A DNA stretch of 64,000 nucleotides from Akkermansiaceae bacterium (GTDB taxonomy: Bacteria > Verrucomicrobiota > Verrucomicrobiia > Verrucomicrobiales > Akkermansiaceae): positions 1 through 64,000 of the forward strand of contig JARWZU010000088.1 in assembly GCA_029866215.1 (NCBI GenBank), given 5' to 3'. The notes beneath the pieces are model-generated. The model searched no databases, was not told where the DNA came from, and saw only the letters and a program-made list of their open reading frames with translations. Shown here piece by piece: positions 54,202 to 63,370 of the stretch (its first letter is position 1; each line of letters starts with the position of its first letter). A program made the position numbers and the translations under genes.

Positions 54202-55755
54202 ATGAAACCCAACTCGAATCGCACACTCGCACTGTTCATTTCCGCGTTCACAGGATGCATGCCCACCCTTCATGCTGCCCCCCTAACAAACCCACCGAAC
54301 GTCCTCTTCATTGTCGCCGACGACCTGAGGCCCGAACTTGGCTGCTATGGCAAAACTTACATCCACAGCCCTAACATCGACCGCATCGCGGCCAAGGGCA
54401 TGGTCTTCAACCGCGCCTATTGCCAGCAAGCGGTTTGTGCCCCGACCCGCTCAAGCTTGCTCACGGGAACCCGCCCCGATACGACCAAAGTCTGGGACCT
54501 CAAGACCCATTTCCGCGCCGCGCTGCCAGATGCGGTCACCCTCCCCGAGCATTTCAAAAAGAACGGCTATTTTGTCCAAGGAATGGGCAAGGTGTTCCAT
54601 GGCGGATTCAATGACCCGCAGTCGTGGTCAGTGCCTTGGGTGAATCCAAAAGCCCCCGTGTACGCCCTGCCCGAAAACGTCGAACTCAATTCACACCGCC
54701 CCGCAGGTGAACCCGACGGCGATGGCGAAAGCCGACCGATCGTGGCTGGCGAAAAAGAACCGAACGCGCCAGGCGAAATCGCACCAAACCGCTTAAACAC
54801 CCGTGGCCCTGCATTCGAGTGCGCCGATGTGCCAGATAACACTTACACCGATGGCAAAGTTGCCGACCTCGCCATCCAAGCGCTTCAAAACATCGCGACA
54901 AACAAGCAACCCTTCTTTCTCGCAGTCGGACTGGTGAAACCGCACCTCCCATTTGTAGCACCCAAAAAATACTGGGATCTTTATGACCCAACCAAAATTC
55001 AGTTAGCGACCAATCCATTCAAACCCAAAAATGCTCCAGACTACGCGATCCTCCCCGGCGACGAACTCAGGATGTACCATGCTATCCCGAACGGCCATCT
55101 CCCCGACGATCTCGCACGCCAGCTGAAACACGCCTACTACGCCAGCATCAGCTACTCGGATGCCCAAGTCGGCCGCGTGCTCGATGAACTCGATCGCCTC
55201 GGTCTGAGTTCAAACACGATCATCGTCCTCTGGGGCGACCACGGCTGGAAACTCGGCGAACATGACTCTTGGGCCAAACACAGCAACGTGGAAAACGATG
55301 TGAACGCTCCATTGATTCTATCCGCTCCAAACATGAAAAACACAGGCACTCGCAGCGACGCCCTCGTCGAATTCGTTGATGTCTATCCGACACTCGCTGA
55401 CCTCGCGGGACTCTCACTGCCAAAACAGTTAGAAGGCACAAGCTTCACGCCACTCCTCGATGATCCCAAGCGCCCATGGAAATCTGCTGCATTCAGCCAG
55501 TACCAGCGTAGCCGCGTCGCCACCCATGGGCCGGATCTTATGGGATACACGATGCGAACTGATCGCTACCGCTTCACGGTCTGGGTCGATCAAAAGGACC
55601 ACTCCAAAGTGGACAGCATCGAACTCTACGACCATCAAAACGACGCTCAAGAAAACACCAACACCGCCAAGGACCCTGCCAACGCCAAGCTCGTAGAAAC
55701 TCTCATGGCCCAATGGAAACTCGGCTGGCAAGGCGCAAAACCGGCAGGCCTTTGA
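54202..55755 (+). CDS. Sulfatase, type I (iduronate-2-sulfatase-like), secreted
   Basis: The 517-residue protein has a signal peptide ending THAAPL-like (TLHAAP) and a full sulfatase fold. PPNVLFIVADDLRPELGCYG holds the metal-binding Asp40-Asp41, and QQAVCAPTRSSLLTGTRPDT carries the CxPxR motif with Cys79 that must be turned into formylglycine. GMGKVFHGG, LAVGLVKPHLPFVAPKKYWD, IIVLWGDHGWKLGEHDSWAK and VEFVDVYPTLADLAGLSLP match the iduronate-sulfatase type. It removes sulfate from sulfated glycans such as chondroitin/dermatan-like or algal polymers; substrate unproved. The SUMF1-like protein at 3284 may mature it. Confidence 0.92.
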   Translation: MKPNSNRTLALFISAFTGCMPTLHAAPLTNPPNVLFIVADDLRPELGCYGKTYIHSPNIDRIAAKGMVFNRAYCQQAVCAPTRSSLLTGTRPDTTKVWDLKTHFRAALPDAVTLPEHFKKNGYFVQGMGKVFHGGFNDPQSWSVPWVNPKAPVYALPENVELNSHRPAGEPDGDGESRPIVAGEKEPNAPGEIAPNRLNTRGPAFECADVPDNTYTDGKVADLAIQALQNIATNKQPFFLAVGLVKPHLPFVAPKKYWDLYDPTKIQLATNPFKPKNAPDYAILPGDELRMYHAIPNGHLPDDLARQLKHAYYASISYSDAQVGRVLDELDRLGLSSNTIIVLWGDHGWKLGEHDSWAKHSNVENDVNAPLILSAPNMKNTGTRSDALVEFVDVYPTLADLAGLSLPKQLEGTSFTPLLDDPKRPWKSAAFSQYQRSRVATHGPDLMGYTMRTDRYRFTVWVDQKDHSKVDSIELYDHQNDAQENTNTAKDPANAKLVETLMAQWKLGWQGAKPAGL

Positions 55756-55816
55756 CGCCCTTCAGCAGTCTAGCAGACTCTAATAAAAAACCAAGAAGTC
55801 CAGCCGATCGGCCGCC

Positions 55817-57043
55817 TTGAACTCGCCGACCATCGTTTTTCTGATCCTAGCAGCGTTTGTCGGAATCGGTATAGCTTCACCCCAGCGACCCTTTCCACAA
55901 CATGTCGCCTACACACCAGGTATCCTGAAGCCAACCCACGTATTTCAGCCGGAAATGGACGCGGCGGTGGTCGTCCACTACGATACACGGAAGGCAAACT
56001 ACGTCGAAACCCTAACCAACACCGAACCACCCCAAAAGTGGATTAAGTCTGACAAGTCGGACTCCACCGTTTCCGAAGCAATGGGATATGGCATGGTGAT
56101 TGCCGCCTACATGGCCGACCGTGCGGACTTTGATGCGATGTTCCATTACACCAAGGCCCACCCCTCCCGTATCGGTAAAAACCTCACTGCGTGGAAGCAG
56201 TCACTGAGAGATGGATCCATGCACAATGTCTCGGGTGCAGATTCAGAGACCGATGGCGACATGGACATCGCCTACGCCCTGATCCTCGCTGACCGCCAGT
56301 GGGGATCAAACGGGCCGATCCATTACCAGAATGAAGCACTGCGAGTCCTATCAGACCTGCTCACCTACTGTGTCAAAACAACCGATTCAACCATCCTCCC
56401 CGGCGATTGGGCTTCCCAAGATGCAACGCCACACTCGCGCGCGTCGGATTACATGGTCGACCACCTGTTAACCTACGCCGACTTCGACACCACGCACGCA
56501 GCCGATTGGATGAAGGTCTACAACCGCGTCACCACCATCGTGAATCATCAGTTTGCAAATGGCAGTGGTGAAACCGGCCTTAGGGCTGATTTCTATGTGA
56601 AATCCGGGTCCGACTATATTCCGGTGACTCACAAATACCTCGAAGCCCCTCACGACGGAGACTGTTTCTACAAGGCGTGCCGGATCCCATGGCGCTTACC
56701 AATGGCCTACCTTCTAACAGGCAAGCCAGACATCAAAGATCCGCAAGTGAAAATGGTAAACTGGATTTCGTGCACGACCGATAAGCAACCGCGCAACATC
56801 AAAGCCGGTTACTGGGTCACCAACGGCCCAAACGGCCCCGTTTTCGGGAACTACAACGACCTCGCGTTCACCGCCCCCTTCGCCGTTGACGCGATGCTAG
56901 GTAACGACCCGCAATGGCTCAACCGCCTCTGGACGTCAATCACTGGTGGTGACTTCGGGTCCACCCAAGCTTACTACGCCGACGCCATCCGCCTTCAAGT
57001 CCTACTTGTCGTCTCCGGTTACTGGTGGTTCCCCACCCTCTAA
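55817..57043 (+). CDS. Glycoside hydrolase family 8, secreted
   Basis: The protein (408 residues, TTG start) has a signal peptide (VFLILAAFVGIGIASP) and a GH8 (alpha/alpha)6 barrel. STVSEAMGYGMVIAAYMADR contains the catalytic Glu at about 87, and SETDGDMDIAYALILADRQW the Asp-rich block near 146-150. Later: YCVKTTDSTILPGDWAS, SRASDYMVDHLLTYADF, CRIPWRLPMAYLLTGKPDIK and the C-terminal part with AYYADAIRLQVLLVVSGYWW. GH8 enzymes cleave beta-1,4 links in cellulose, chitosan, xylan or lichenan; the exact substrate is not given by the sequence. It closes the degradation cluster and ends four bases before a tRNA gene on the other strand. Confidence 0.88.
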   Translation: MNSPTIVFLILAAFVGIGIASPQRPFPQHVAYTPGILKPTHVFQPEMDAAVVVHYDTRKANYVETLTNTEPPQKWIKSDKSDSTVSEAMGYGMVIAAYMADRADFDAMFHYTKAHPSRIGKNLTAWKQSLRDGSMHNVSGADSETDGDMDIAYALILADRQWGSNGPIHYQNEALRVLSDLLTYCVKTTDSTILPGDWASQDATPHSRASDYMVDHLLTYADFDTTHAADWMKVYNRVTTIVNHQFANGSGETGLRADFYVKSGSDYIPVTHKYLEAPHDGDCFYKACRIPWRLPMAYLLTGKPDIKDPQVKMVNWISCTTDKQPRNIKAGYWVTNGPNGPVFGNYNDLAFTAPFAVDAMLGNDPQWLNRLWTSITGGDFGSTQAYYADAIRLQVLLVVSGYWWFPTL

Positions 57044-57046
57044 GCA

Positions 57047-57121
57047 TGGTGCACGCTGCAGGGTTCGAACCTGCGACCCCATCCGTGTGAAGGATGTGCT
57101 CTACCACTGAGCTAAGCATGC
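57047..57121 (-). tRNA. tRNA-Val, anticodon CAC
   Basis: The cloverleaf is read on the minus strand. Acceptor GCATGCT pairs with AGCGTGC and CCA is encoded at 57047-57050. The D arm has GCTCAGTGGTAGAGC, the anticodon stem CATCC/GGATG encloses TTCACAC, so the anticodon is CAC (valine, GUG codons), and the T arm is GCAGGTTCGAACCTGC. It starts only four bases after the GH8 stop. Confidence 0.92.
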
Positions 57122-57273
57122 GATGCCAGAAATCCCCGCGAGGTGAAGACTTGAGGAGCAAGAATTAGGAAATGGGCACGGACTTGGCAAGCAATTCAGT
57201 GCTTTTCAGCGGATTTTAAAATTCCTGCTTCGCCATGCAGGTACTGAGGCTTAGATTTCGCACAGCAAGAACC

Positions 57274-59181
57274 GTGGCCCAGATTCCAAAAGACAGCGTT
57301 GAAAAAGTACTCGAAGCGACAGACATCGTCGATTTGATCGGTTCCTACATTCAGGTGAAAAAGGCAGGTTCGGCTTACCGAGCGAATTGCCCGTTCCACC
57401 ATGAGAAGACCCCCTCGTTCTACATCACACCATCGACCCAACGTTTTCACTGCTTCGGCTGCGGCAAGGGCGGCGATGCCATCGCGTTTGTGCGGGATCA
57501 CGAGAATCTGCCGTTCGTCGATGCAGTGCGCAAATTGGCTTCCCGTGCGGGCATCCACATCATCGAAGAGGATTCCGATCCCAATGCCGACCAATCGCGA
57601 AGGGCGCGCGGACGTTTGTTAGACATTCATCGTGAGGCTACTGCATTTTTCCACGAATGCTTGATGCGCGCACCTGAGGCGGAGCATGCGCGAGCCTACA
57701 TGAAATCGCGCGGGTTCGGTAGCGCGATGGCTGCGGGTTGGTCAGTCGGCTGGATGCCAGATCGGCCGCAAGTGTTTTTGGATTGGGCACGATCGAGGAA
57801 ATTCAGCGGCCGCGACCTCGTAGATTCGGGCCTCGTGAAACTGAAAGAGGACAACCAACCTCGTTCGGGGTTATTCGTGCGATTTCAAGACCGCCTGATG
57901 TTCCCGATTCGTAATGAAATGGGCGATGTCATCGCATTCAGCGGTCGGCAACTCCGTGAGAATAAAAACAGCGGGAAGTACATCAACTCACCGGAGACCC
58001 CCATTTTCAAGAAATCCAGGGTCTTCTTCGGACTCGACCGCGCGATCAAACCCATCCTTAAAGAAAAAGCTGCCCTCTTGTGCGAAGGACAAATCGACGC
58101 GATTTGCTGCCACGAGTTGGGGATTGCTCACGCCATCGCCACCTGCGGCACCGCGTGTACGCAACAACATGCTCGTCTCCTCAAACGCTACACCAGCAGT
58201 GTGCTGATCTGTTATGATGCCGACAACGCGGGACTGGCAGCGACCGAGAAGGCCTATCGCGAACTGGTCCCCGAAGGCCTTTCAGTTAGAGTAGTTGAAA
58301 TGCCCGCCGGCGACGACCCAGACAGCTTTCTCAAATCCCATGGTGAAGCGGCATTCCGGCAGTTACTCGCCAATGCCAAGGAGTTCTTCGATTTCAAACT
58401 CGAACGCGCCAAAGCAAGCGGAGCATTCAACTCTGCCACCGCACGCTCAGCGGCCCTTAAAGACTGCGCAGACCTGCTTTCCCTCATGACCGATTTCGCG
58501 GCGAGAGAAAACCAGATCAACATCGTAGCCACCCACCTCCAAACATCGACCACCGCCTTGCGCGACGCGATCGCTCGTGCAAAGGCACAGCCGAAAAGGA
58601 ATTTCACCGAAAAATCAACCGACCTAACGGATTCGAACACCCCTGCTGAGCCATCCCCATTACACCGGATCGTCGCGGTGCTTTGCCATCTAGCGCTTTC
58701 CTCAGGACCCGCCCAGCGGTTTCTCGGAGAACAATTTGAAACATTGCACGAAGCCCATCATTGGCTAGAAGGCGTTTCACTGCTAGAAACGATCTTGGGT
58801 GCGGCACCCGATCCATCATCAAATGCAGCAGTGAACGCCTTCATGAGCAGCCTATCGGAGGCGGATCGCCTCGCACTTGCCCGCGAAACGATGCCACAAG
58901 ACGGAGCACCATCCGACGGCTTGCAGGCTGCCGAACAAGCGCTTTCCCTACTCTCAGCAACGGTCTTACAACGGCGGGATGCGGCAGTCAAAACTGAGCT
59001 GAAGCAGCCCGGACTCGGCACTGAGCGGATGCTTGAGCTACTCCACGAAGCCAAAGAGATCAGCAGCCTGCTTCGCGGTATCGGACAACGGTCAGAGTTT
59101 GATGATGAGTTACCGGCCTCGACCTGGAAGGACAAAGCACCTCCATGGAAGAAGTGGCAAGACCGACCGCGCCAATCCTAG
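57274..59181 (+). CDS. dnaG: DNA primase
   Basis: DnaG makes RNA primers for replication. The zinc-binding domain has CPFHHEKTPSFYI and FHCFGCGKGGDAIAFV, followed by the N-terminal core with LPFVDAVRKLASRAGIHI. The TOPRIM fold carries ALLCEGQIDAICCHELGI with its Glu and VLICYDADNAGLAATEKAYR with DxD. The last third binds helicase and is weakly conserved. The GTG at 57274 (VAQIPKDSVEKVLEATDIVD) fits DnaG N-termini; an ATG at 57235 would add 13 residues. Length is then 635 residues. It stands between tRNA-Val and a membrane protein gene, away from rpoD. Confidence 0.95.
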   Translation: MAQIPKDSVEKVLEATDIVDLIGSYIQVKKAGSAYRANCPFHHEKTPSFYITPSTQRFHCFGCGKGGDAIAFVRDHENLPFVDAVRKLASRAGIHIIEEDSDPNADQSRRARGRLLDIHREATAFFHECLMRAPEAEHARAYMKSRGFGSAMAAGWSVGWMPDRPQVFLDWARSRKFSGRDLVDSGLVKLKEDNQPRSGLFVRFQDRLMFPIRNEMGDVIAFSGRQLRENKNSGKYINSPETPIFKKSRVFFGLDRAIKPILKEKAALLCEGQIDAICCHELGIAHAIATCGTACTQQHARLLKRYTSSVLICYDADNAGLAATEKAYRELVPEGLSVRVVEMPAGDDPDSFLKSHGEAAFRQLLANAKEFFDFKLERAKASGAFNSATARSAALKDCADLLSLMTDFAARENQINIVATHLQTSTTALRDAIARAKAQPKRNFTEKSTDLTDSNTPAEPSPLHRIVAVLCHLALSSGPAQRFLGEQFETLHEAHHWLEGVSLLETILGAAPDPSSNAAVNAFMSSLSEADRLALARETMPQDGAPSDGLQAAEQALSLLSATVLQRRDAAVKTELKQPGLGTERMLELLHEAKEISSLLRGIGQRSEFDDELPASTWKDKAPPWKKWQDRPRQS

Positions 59182-59334
59182 CCACTTATCTGCCAGAGCA
59201 ATATCCCTTGATCATTTCGATCGGGTCTCTAGCATCTTCAAGGTAAGCAAGCTCCCGATTTGATTCGGCCGCATTGCCTTTTCACGCAGCGCACGCGCAG
59301 CCCAGTCAACATTCATCATTCAATCTCCTCGCCG

Positions 59335-61236
59335 ATGCATCCCAGCTATTTGCCCGTATTTTTCTGGAGCCTCATCATTTTCGTCTCGTTTCTCGGGTAC
59401 GGAGAAACCTTGCGCCGCGCACTGAATCGCACGGAGTTCGATGATCTCGGTTGGGGACTCACCTCGGCATGGGGCATGGCAACCGTCCTAGCAATCGGCG
59501 GGCTTCTGATGGCATTCCATCTCGCCATCACCCCCATTCTCACTGCAGTCGTCGTACTAGGTGCCGCACTCGGCCTATTTTATGGTGTGAGCAGCCTCGT
59601 GGGGGGCAAGATAACGCGCTCAACGTTTCACTTCCCTCTATCCGATCTCATCCTCTACCTCCTCGCAGCAGTTGCCTTCGCCTCCTCAATCGCTTGGTCC
59701 AATCAAATTGATCCGAACGATGACCTGATTTGCTACCTCATGCTGCCAAAGAAAATCCTCGCCACCGGCACGCTCATCGAACCATTCAGCTTTCAGCGAG
59801 CAGGCACCTTCGGCGGACAAGCACTCTTGCAGGCGCTCGTGATGATTGTCGGAGCCGAGCGCAATGGCCACGTCCCAGACCGCGGACTGGCGATGGTCAT
59901 GATGTTTGGCCTACTCGTGCATGCCACTCGCGGACTGCGCGGCCAACAAGCGGTGGTCCGCTTCCTGCTGCTCTTCGCATTCTGGCTCGTGCCCGTGCCA
60001 CGCATTAGTACCAACGGTGCAATCACTGGAGGCATCTTATTCATCGGAATGCTGGAAACCCTTGAACGTGCTTTCAGTGTAAAATCGCGGAAGTGGTTAG
60101 CATTCATCCCAGTTGGACTTCTTTTGGCCGGTGCGTGCACCATACGCCCGACGTTCACCGTAGTAGCCGGTGCCGTTTTACTTGCTCTGGCGCTTCGTGA
60201 TCTATGGGGCAGTTACCGCAGCGGCGGACTGCCAAACGCAATCGCTCCTTTTGCAACAATCGGTCTAACATCTCTAGCTGTCCTCACCCCATTCATGGTG
60301 GTGCTTTACGCGTCTAACGGCACCCCAATGGTACCGCCTTTTAGTGGTTTTGTCAGCCAGGCATTCCAGACTTATTCGTTCCAAGAGCCGCTCAAGAATG
60401 TCACTGGCACACTCGCGTTTTTTACTGCGCCAGAAGCCCTAGCGATGATGGCACTGCTTGCTATTGCCGCTTTCTACCCTGTCAAACGAGATACAAAACC
60501 GATCCTCTGGGGAACCATGATCGCCAGCGGCGTCATTCTTCATCGATTCAGTGCACTCGCATTTCTGGATCTCTATCGCTACCTATATCCGATTTTTGTT
60601 CCTCTTGCCATGTGGATGATTGCAGCCTTGCTTCAAAAATCTGCGGCTGAAAACCAACAGGATTCAGTCAACGAGCCAATCCGCATGCCAATTGCAGCAT
60701 CTGCGGCCGCGTTGCTGTTCTTCATCATCATCGGCTCAAGCCAAGGTGGCAAAGAGCTGAACGAACAAATCACTGGACTCCCCGACCAAATGAAAGAGGT
60801 AAAACCATTTTTTGATCCAAATCTGAGAAAAGCTTATGAGGAGCTCCAAGGGCTTGTACCGGCAGGTGAGAAAATCCTTACCATGGTTGATGCAAGCTAT
60901 TGGTTAGACTATAAGCGCAATCCGATGTATTCAATTAATGCAGTCGGTGGTTCTTCACCACCACCTGGGATTCCTTTTGAGCAAGGCCCGGATGCATTGG
61001 CGAGCTACTTCAAAGGACTTGGAATCCGCTATGTGATCGCAGTCGATTTCAACAACGCAGTGCTGCTCTACACCCGAAAACTCTGGAACGAAAGCACCCG
61101 CCCTGAATGGTTTTACACCTCGATTTGGAAGCCACGCTTCAACGACTTCATGGACAATATCGATACGCTCGCCGCCAAAGAAGGCCGACTTCTCGCCAAA
61201 GCTGGCAATGCCCGCTTGATCGACCTAGGAAAGTAA
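59335..61236 (+). CDS. Polytopic membrane protein, probable lipid-linked-sugar glycosyltransferase class
   Basis: A 633-residue protein has about 11 to 13 hydrophobic segments and a C-terminal soluble part. Near the first loop it contains SNQIDPNDDLICYLMLPKKI with an acidic pair, and later IRPTFTVVAGAVLLALALRD and YRYLYPIFVPLAMWMIAALL. A first-loop acidic pair and many helices are seen in GT-C-type glycosyltransferases, but no specific family was recognised, so this is tentative. The soluble tail (FFDPNLRKAYEELQGLVPAG) may lie in the periplasm. The ATG at 59335 is used. Its end is four bases from the convergent glycosyltransferase-methyltransferase gene. Confidence 0.6.
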   Translation: MHPSYLPVFFWSLIIFVSFLGYGETLRRALNRTEFDDLGWGLTSAWGMATVLAIGGLLMAFHLAITPILTAVVVLGAALGLFYGVSSLVGGKITRSTFHFPLSDLILYLLAAVAFASSIAWSNQIDPNDDLICYLMLPKKILATGTLIEPFSFQRAGTFGGQALLQALVMIVGAERNGHVPDRGLAMVMMFGLLVHATRGLRGQQAVVRFLLLFAFWLVPVPRISTNGAITGGILFIGMLETLERAFSVKSRKWLAFIPVGLLLAGACTIRPTFTVVAGAVLLALALRDLWGSYRSGGLPNAIAPFATIGLTSLAVLTPFMVVLYASNGTPMVPPFSGFVSQAFQTYSFQEPLKNVTGTLAFFTAPEALAMMALLAIAAFYPVKRDTKPILWGTMIASGVILHRFSALAFLDLYRYLYPIFVPLAMWMIAALLQKSAAENQQDSVNEPIRMPIAASAAALLFFIIIGSSQGGKELNEQITGLPDQMKEVKPFFDPNLRKAYEELQGLVPAGEKILTMVDASYWLDYKRNPMYSINAVGGSSPPPGIPFEQGPDALASYFKGLGIRYVIAVDFNNAVLLYTRKLWNESTRPEWFYTSIWKPRFNDFMDNIDTLAAKEGRLLAKAGNARLIDLGK

Positions 61237-61240
61237 ATTT

Positions 61241-62740
61241 CTACTTCGCCTTCGAGTTCTCAAACGAATGTCGAATAAGCGTGGCCACTGTAGGTCGTGG
61301 CCTTGCATCAATCAGATTTTGATAAGCAAAAAGTGAGGGAAGCACACTTGCCACCGCAGCATGGATTGATGTAAGGATCCGCGCCAACCCAGAATCTCCA
61401 AGCGCAAGCGCAAACGGTGCTGGTGTGTGATACCAGCCATGGATGTCATAGCCACATTCTTCCATCAGCTCTTGGAGCGAATGCTTTGTAAAAAGAAATG
61501 CGTGAGTGTCGTCCAGAATCCCTCTGCGCCCGTAATTCAGGCGCCCAAATAACGCAAAACTAAGGCGCAAAGGCAAGAAGGCCGTGTTAGGAACGCTGAT
61601 AATCACCTTAGCCGGCGGATCATCGAGGTGACGCCTCAGGTGATCAAGCAATGCAACGTGATCCTGCCGAGGAATGTGCTCGATCACATCCATGAGAAGC
61701 ACCACATCGGCGGGGGGCAGATCAAACGTGATGGGATCTTTCAAATCGTGGTGTACCGTAACGTGCCGGATTTTAGGATCCTCCCGAAAAAAGTTGTCGA
61801 TGATGGAAACCGTGCACTGCTTATTATCGGCAAGCTCATCCGCCACCCAGCCATTACCACCTCCAATATCGAGCACCTTACTGCCTTCGGGAACCAAACT
61901 CATGGCCACTTGGTGGGAAGAGTATTTCAGTCCGAGCTTCGATTCGTATCGTCCACTAGGAGGTGCTAGATCAAACCGCCGACAGTAGAAAATACCCTTT
62001 TTGGTGAGCCAATCGTGCCAGCAACTGCGGATGCAATCATAAAAATAGCGCCAACCGTTCACATGGCAGACCTCGTCGCCGTAATGAGTGGGAATCGGAA
62101 TCTCACGAAAAACAGCACCCACCCGCAGCATCTGAATCAAAATGTCCGTATCGAAGTGAAAATTGTTGGTATTGTGGTGGAACGGAATTCGCTGAAGCGC
62201 ATCGATCCGATAAGCGCGGTAGCCGGTGTGAAATTCGCTGAGGTTCGCACCGACGATCCGATTCTCGAGCCGAGTGAGCACTTGATTACCGATCCATTTG
62301 TAAAGCGGCATCCCGCCGGCTAGAGCATCCTTCTTGCGCAACATTCGCGAACCAAGCACCACATCCGCATTCTCCGCGAGAATGGGCGCAAGCATGTCCG
62401 GCAACAATTCCGGCGCGTACTGACCATCGCCATGCAGCATCACCACTGCCTGGTAGTTTTCTTGGATTGCAATCTGGTAGCCAAGCTTCTGGTTTCCCCC
62501 ATAGCCAAGATTCTTCGGGTTCTTGAGCACCCGCGTCGGGATCGGGCAAGTCAGCGCCGCCTTTTGCCCGATCGCATAAGTCGAATCCGGAGAAGCATCG
62601 TCGCTCACGAGAATCTCGCAGTTTGGCGGAAGTCGGTCGTACGGAATACGCCGAAACACGCTTTCAAGATGCGCCTCGGCATTGTAGGCGACGATGAGAA
62701 TGAGAGATTTAGGCTCTGGTGGCGTCATGGGACGGGGCAT
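61241..62740 (-). CDS. Fusion of family 2 glycosyltransferase and class I methyltransferase
   Basis: The 499-residue protein has two domains. Residues about 10-250 form a GT2 (dolichyl-phosphate-sugar synthase-like) domain: LILIVAYNAEAHLESVFRRI, SDDASPDSTYAIGQKA, KNLGYGGNQKLGYQIAI and AVVMLHGDGQYAPELLPDML with the DGQ sequence. Residues about 270-430 are a SAM-dependent methyltransferase with KVLDIGGGNGWVADELADNK and VVLLMDVIEHIPRQDHVALL. Such fused proteins occur in polysaccharide or lipid-glycan clusters. The start could be MPRPMTPP or the Met at the fifth codon. Its neighbours, a membrane protein and another GT2, suggest a glycan-synthesis locus. Confidence 0.87.
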   Translation of the reverse strand: MPRPMTPPEPKSLILIVAYNAEAHLESVFRRIPYDRLPPNCEILVSDDASPDSTYAIGQKAALTCPIPTRVLKNPKNLGYGGNQKLGYQIAIQENYQAVVMLHGDGQYAPELLPDMLAPILAENADVVLGSRMLRKKDALAGGMPLYKWIGNQVLTRLENRIVGANLSEFHTGYRAYRIDALQRIPFHHNTNNFHFDTDILIQMLRVGAVFREIPIPTHYGDEVCHVNGWRYFYDCIRSCWHDWLTKKGIFYCRRFDLAPPSGRYESKLGLKYSSHQVAMSLVPEGSKVLDIGGGNGWVADELADNKQCTVSIIDNFFREDPKIRHVTVHHDLKDPITFDLPPADVVLLMDVIEHIPRQDHVALLDHLRRHLDDPPAKVIISVPNTAFLPLRLSFALFGRLNYGRRGILDDTHAFLFTKHSLQELMEECGYDIHGWYHTPAPFALALGDSGLARILTSIHAAVASVLPSLFAYQNLIDARPRPTVATLIRHSFENSKAK

Positions 62741-63018
62741 TCAAGCAGAAATTTCGCATCGCGCCACCCCCGATTTTCGGGTGTAACCTCGGCCGTGCTT
62801 GGTCCGACTAGCTTCCAACCCAGAAGACTCCCCACCTCATTCGCAGGGGGAAACCGCCCATGCAGAGTGACATTAGAAATGAGAGCCTTGCCCCTTTGCC
62901 TAATACCATCTGATTGCCACAGGCACTCCCCTAATCCTCTTACAATCAGGGAGCCTTGCGCTGTGGACCCCAGTACGGCGGTGACGGGTAGCGGGCGTCT
63001 CAGCAGTTGCAACTCCAA
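62725..63018 (-). pseudogene. Possible protein fragment upstream of the GT2-methyltransferase gene
   Basis: A frame of 97 residues, opening at a TTG, reads AQGSLIVRGLGECLWQSDGI, and later RFPPANEVGSLLGWKLVGPS, ending 16 bases inside the next gene. It looks like folded-protein sequence (alternating hydrophobic pattern) but I recognise no family. In the same frame it extends back only to a stop near 63055. It could be the remnant of a larger gene or a small unknown gene. Confidence 0.25.
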
Positions 63019-63370
63019 CCCAAGAGGACCAATCTTGGAACTCTGCTAGGGCCTCTGACTCTTGGACAATGCCAGCATCATGCAGATTTAACGATTGCGG
63101 TTAGCCCCTCATCCTGTAAAACCTCCGCACATGAAGCCTCTGGAGATCCATAAACAACGTACTTCCAGCATCATAGATTTGGACCCCTCCATCCATGCGG
63201 TCTCTTTGCTCGCCTCTGGAACTCAGGCATTGCTAGATAAATTGTACTTTACACACCGAGCCATTGGATTTCGTGACAATCAGGGCCTTCCATTCCATCT
63301 GTTCGAGTCTACTGGCACAACGCACTGAAATACCCGATCAATCGCGCTCATACACCTCAATCATTTTTTC
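63019..63370. other. Intergenic region before the right-edge glycosyltransferase
   Basis: No gene, RNA or clear repeat is visible in these 352 bases. Short frames such as 63095-63328 on plus have no family resemblance. The plus-strand promoter of the GT2 gene presumably lies at its right end. Confidence 0.5.

Noticed and set aside
62432-63049. 205-residue plus-strand frame over the start of the GT2-methyltransferase gene
   Set aside because: It lies antisense to the GT2 domain and has no family resemblance.
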